Source of the DNA: JAPUDQ01 sp964462335
GTDB lineage: Bacteria > Patescibacteriota > Saccharimonadia > Saccharimonadales > Saccharimonadaceae
Length of the DNA stretch: 51,489 nt
Assembly (NCBI GenBank): GCA_964462335.1
Contig: CAYWYG010000003.1
Location: 1 to 51,489 of the forward strand
Reading direction: 5' to 3'
Positions 50,674 through 51,489 of the stretch are shown one piece after another (the first letter of the stretch is position 1; each line of letters opens with the position of its first letter). The position numbers were made by a program, and so were the translations under genes. The notes beneath the pieces were generated by a model. The model saw only the letters and a program-made list of their open reading frames with translations, did not search any database and was not told the origin of the DNA.

Positions 50674-51108
50674 CTATTGCCGTCCGCGTTGCCCAAACAA
50701 CAGCCCAAAAACTACACGCAACGTCAATACAAAGAGCGGCGAGAGAAATACCCACGCTGCACGCGTAAACAACGTTGCGGGTAATGCGATATAGTACGGC
50801 ATGATCATGCATACCGCATACACAATGAGTGATACAAGAAAGAATAGCCGATCATAGCCTTCCCTCGAAAACGATAACGCACGAGCAACTGTCACGTAGC
50901 CAGCATCAAACAGTACAAATACACCGACAATATAGATAAATTGAGCACTATACATCTGGAGCGAACCACCTCCATGAGATAAAGCAATCCACAATGTACA
51001 CGCACACACAATCGCAAACAACATCGTTCGAACCGCGCTACCCCAATATGATAGGGCGACGAGTAGCCGATGCAATGACAGATGAGGCTGAGGAGATTTT
51101 TTAACCAT
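50674..51108 (-). CDS. Membrane protein between rpe and rpiB
   Basis: With ATG 51108 (MVKKSPQPHLSLHRL) it has 144 residues and four predicted helices (about 24-42, 55-75, 88-108, 115-135). No family is recognised. The first ATG at 51114 is two codons upstream; the second is preferred because the TATCAT box at 51117-51122 then sits 8 nt away, as in other leaderless genes here. It is fused head-to-tail with rpe without a spacer. Confidence 0.7.
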   Translation of the reverse strand: MVKKSPQPHLSLHRLLVALSYWGSAVRTMLFAIVCACTLWIALSHGGGSLQMYSAQFIYIVGVFVLFDAGYVTVARALSFSREGYDRLFFLVSLIVYAVCMIMPYYIALPATLFTRAAWVFLSPLFVLTLRVVFGLLFGQRGRQ

Positions 51109-51116
51109 ATACATGT

Positions 51117-51122
51117 ATGATA
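51117..51122 (-). promoter_or_regulatory. -10 box (TATCAT) of membrane protein-rpe unit, leaderless
   Basis: TATCAT on the minus strand ends 8 nt before ATG 51108, within the 21-nt gap after the rpiB stop. Confidence 0.45.
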
Positions 51123-51129
51123 CCTTGCC

Positions 51130-51489
51130 CTACATCAATTCGTCTAGCTGACGATTGCGCCGTCGATAGCGCTCAGCTCCCGAAAAATGAGTCGTGAGCC
51201 ACGTGTCGACGACATCTTTCCAGAGCTCCAGATCATCGCTCGGCGCATCAAGCAGACGAGATGGCAGGCATAGCACATTTGCGTCATTGTCGTCACGACT
51301 TTCTCGTGCCTCTTGCGGTGTCGTGACCACCACTGCTCTGATGCCTTTGAACCGATTGGCCGCCATCGCCATGCCCTGTCCACCGCGACATATCAAGATC
51401 GCACGCGGGTCATCACGCTCATCTTCGCCAAGCACCTTGATCGCAGCCTGTGCGGCAAATTCAGGAAAATCATCGTGCGGATCAAGCTC
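51130..51489 (-). CDS. rpiB: Ribose-5-phosphate isomerase B, partial (5' end beyond window)
   Basis: The frame is open to the last base of the window and ends at 51130, giving 119 residues of an enzyme usually about 150 long. DPHDDFPEFAAQAA, the catalytic-Cys segment ILICRGGQGMAMAANRFKGIRA (in parts LICRGGQGMAMAANR), and DDNDANVLCLPSRLL match RpiB; the usual CGTG appears as CRGG, keeping the Cys. It interconverts ribose 5-phosphate and ribulose 5-phosphate. The internal GTG at 51435 is not a start. Confidence 0.88.
   Translation of the reverse strand, partial: ELDPHDDFPEFAAQAAIKVLGEDERDDPRAILICRGGQGMAMAANRFKGIRAVVVTTPQEARESRDDNDANVLCLPSRLLDAPSDDLELWKDVVDTWLTTHFSGAERYRRRNRQLDELM

Noticed and set aside
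1..51489. UGA recoding (Gracilibacteria/Absconditabacteria code)
   Set aside because: TGA ends several clear genes in stop/start overlaps (ATGA at 527-530 and 37861-37864) and the malic enzyme gene; no essential Gly positions read TGA.
1..51489. CRISPR array, prophage or insertion sequence
   Set aside because: No spaced direct repeats of CRISPR size, no cas, integrase, transposase or phage structural genes are visible.

Overview
The window looks like a chromosome segment of a Patescibacteria/CPR bacterium, most likely Candidatus Saccharibacteria (TM7). This is inferred from the very compact gene layout, tiny intergenic gaps, a core-gene set with almost no biosynthesis, GatCAB-type amidotransferase, a GspE/PilB-type ATPase, PBP/beta-lactamase-like wall enzymes and many small membrane proteins of no known family. 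TGA acts as a normal stop (for example the ATGA overlap at 527-530 and the gatC/gatA overlap), so the UGA-to-Gly recoding of Gracilibacteria/Absconditabacteria is not used. No rRNA, tRNA, CRISPR, IS element or prophage was recognised.

Layout, left to right. 1-4840 (minus): rsmD (cut by the window edge), a phospholipase C/P1-nuclease-like protein, recG with an odd insertion, and tyrS. 4862-5134: a non-coding element bounded by long perfect inverted repeats. 5190-13640: class A PBP, PIN-TRAM protein, radA, a membrane-anchored HExxH protein, and clpC under a CIRCE operator. 13740-14700: a structured non-coding stretch, then a free-standing unit of promoter, 113-codon ORF, strong hairpin and a near-perfect type III hammerhead ribozyme, the most striking feature of the window. 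14708-21445: unknown protein, nusA (with leader attenuator), M1 and M13 metallopeptidases. 21593-29147: an RNase HII-YraN fusion, small membrane ORF, rplS, membrane protein, malic enzyme, NUDIX, gspE/pilB, SpoU methylase, CAP-domain protein. 29154-41400: dnaE, two small membrane proteins, galU, gatB, a HEPN-like membrane protein, gatA, gatC, a pilin-like multi-TM protein and uvrB.

41452-51489: a LOG-family gene, then a sugar-phosphate region on the minus strand: a six-gene operon (split transketolase with a membrane protein embedded between its halves, PfkB kinase, class II aldolase, unknown protein), a beta-lactamase-like serine hydrolase, ribulose-phosphate 3-epimerase, a membrane protein and rpiB (cut by the right edge). 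Together these cover non-oxidative pentose phosphate interconversion and entry to glycolysis. A 100-N gap at 47742-47841 is flanked by two identical 55-bp copies and looks like a k-mer assembly join.

Gene expression signals are unusually readable: many first genes have a TATACT-like -10 box ending only 6-10 nt before ATG (leaderless mRNAs), while internal operon genes use Shine-Dalgarno sites or stop/start overlaps. Many intergenic regions carry short quasi-tandem A/T-rich words, often abutting a stop codon and often in inverted pairs.
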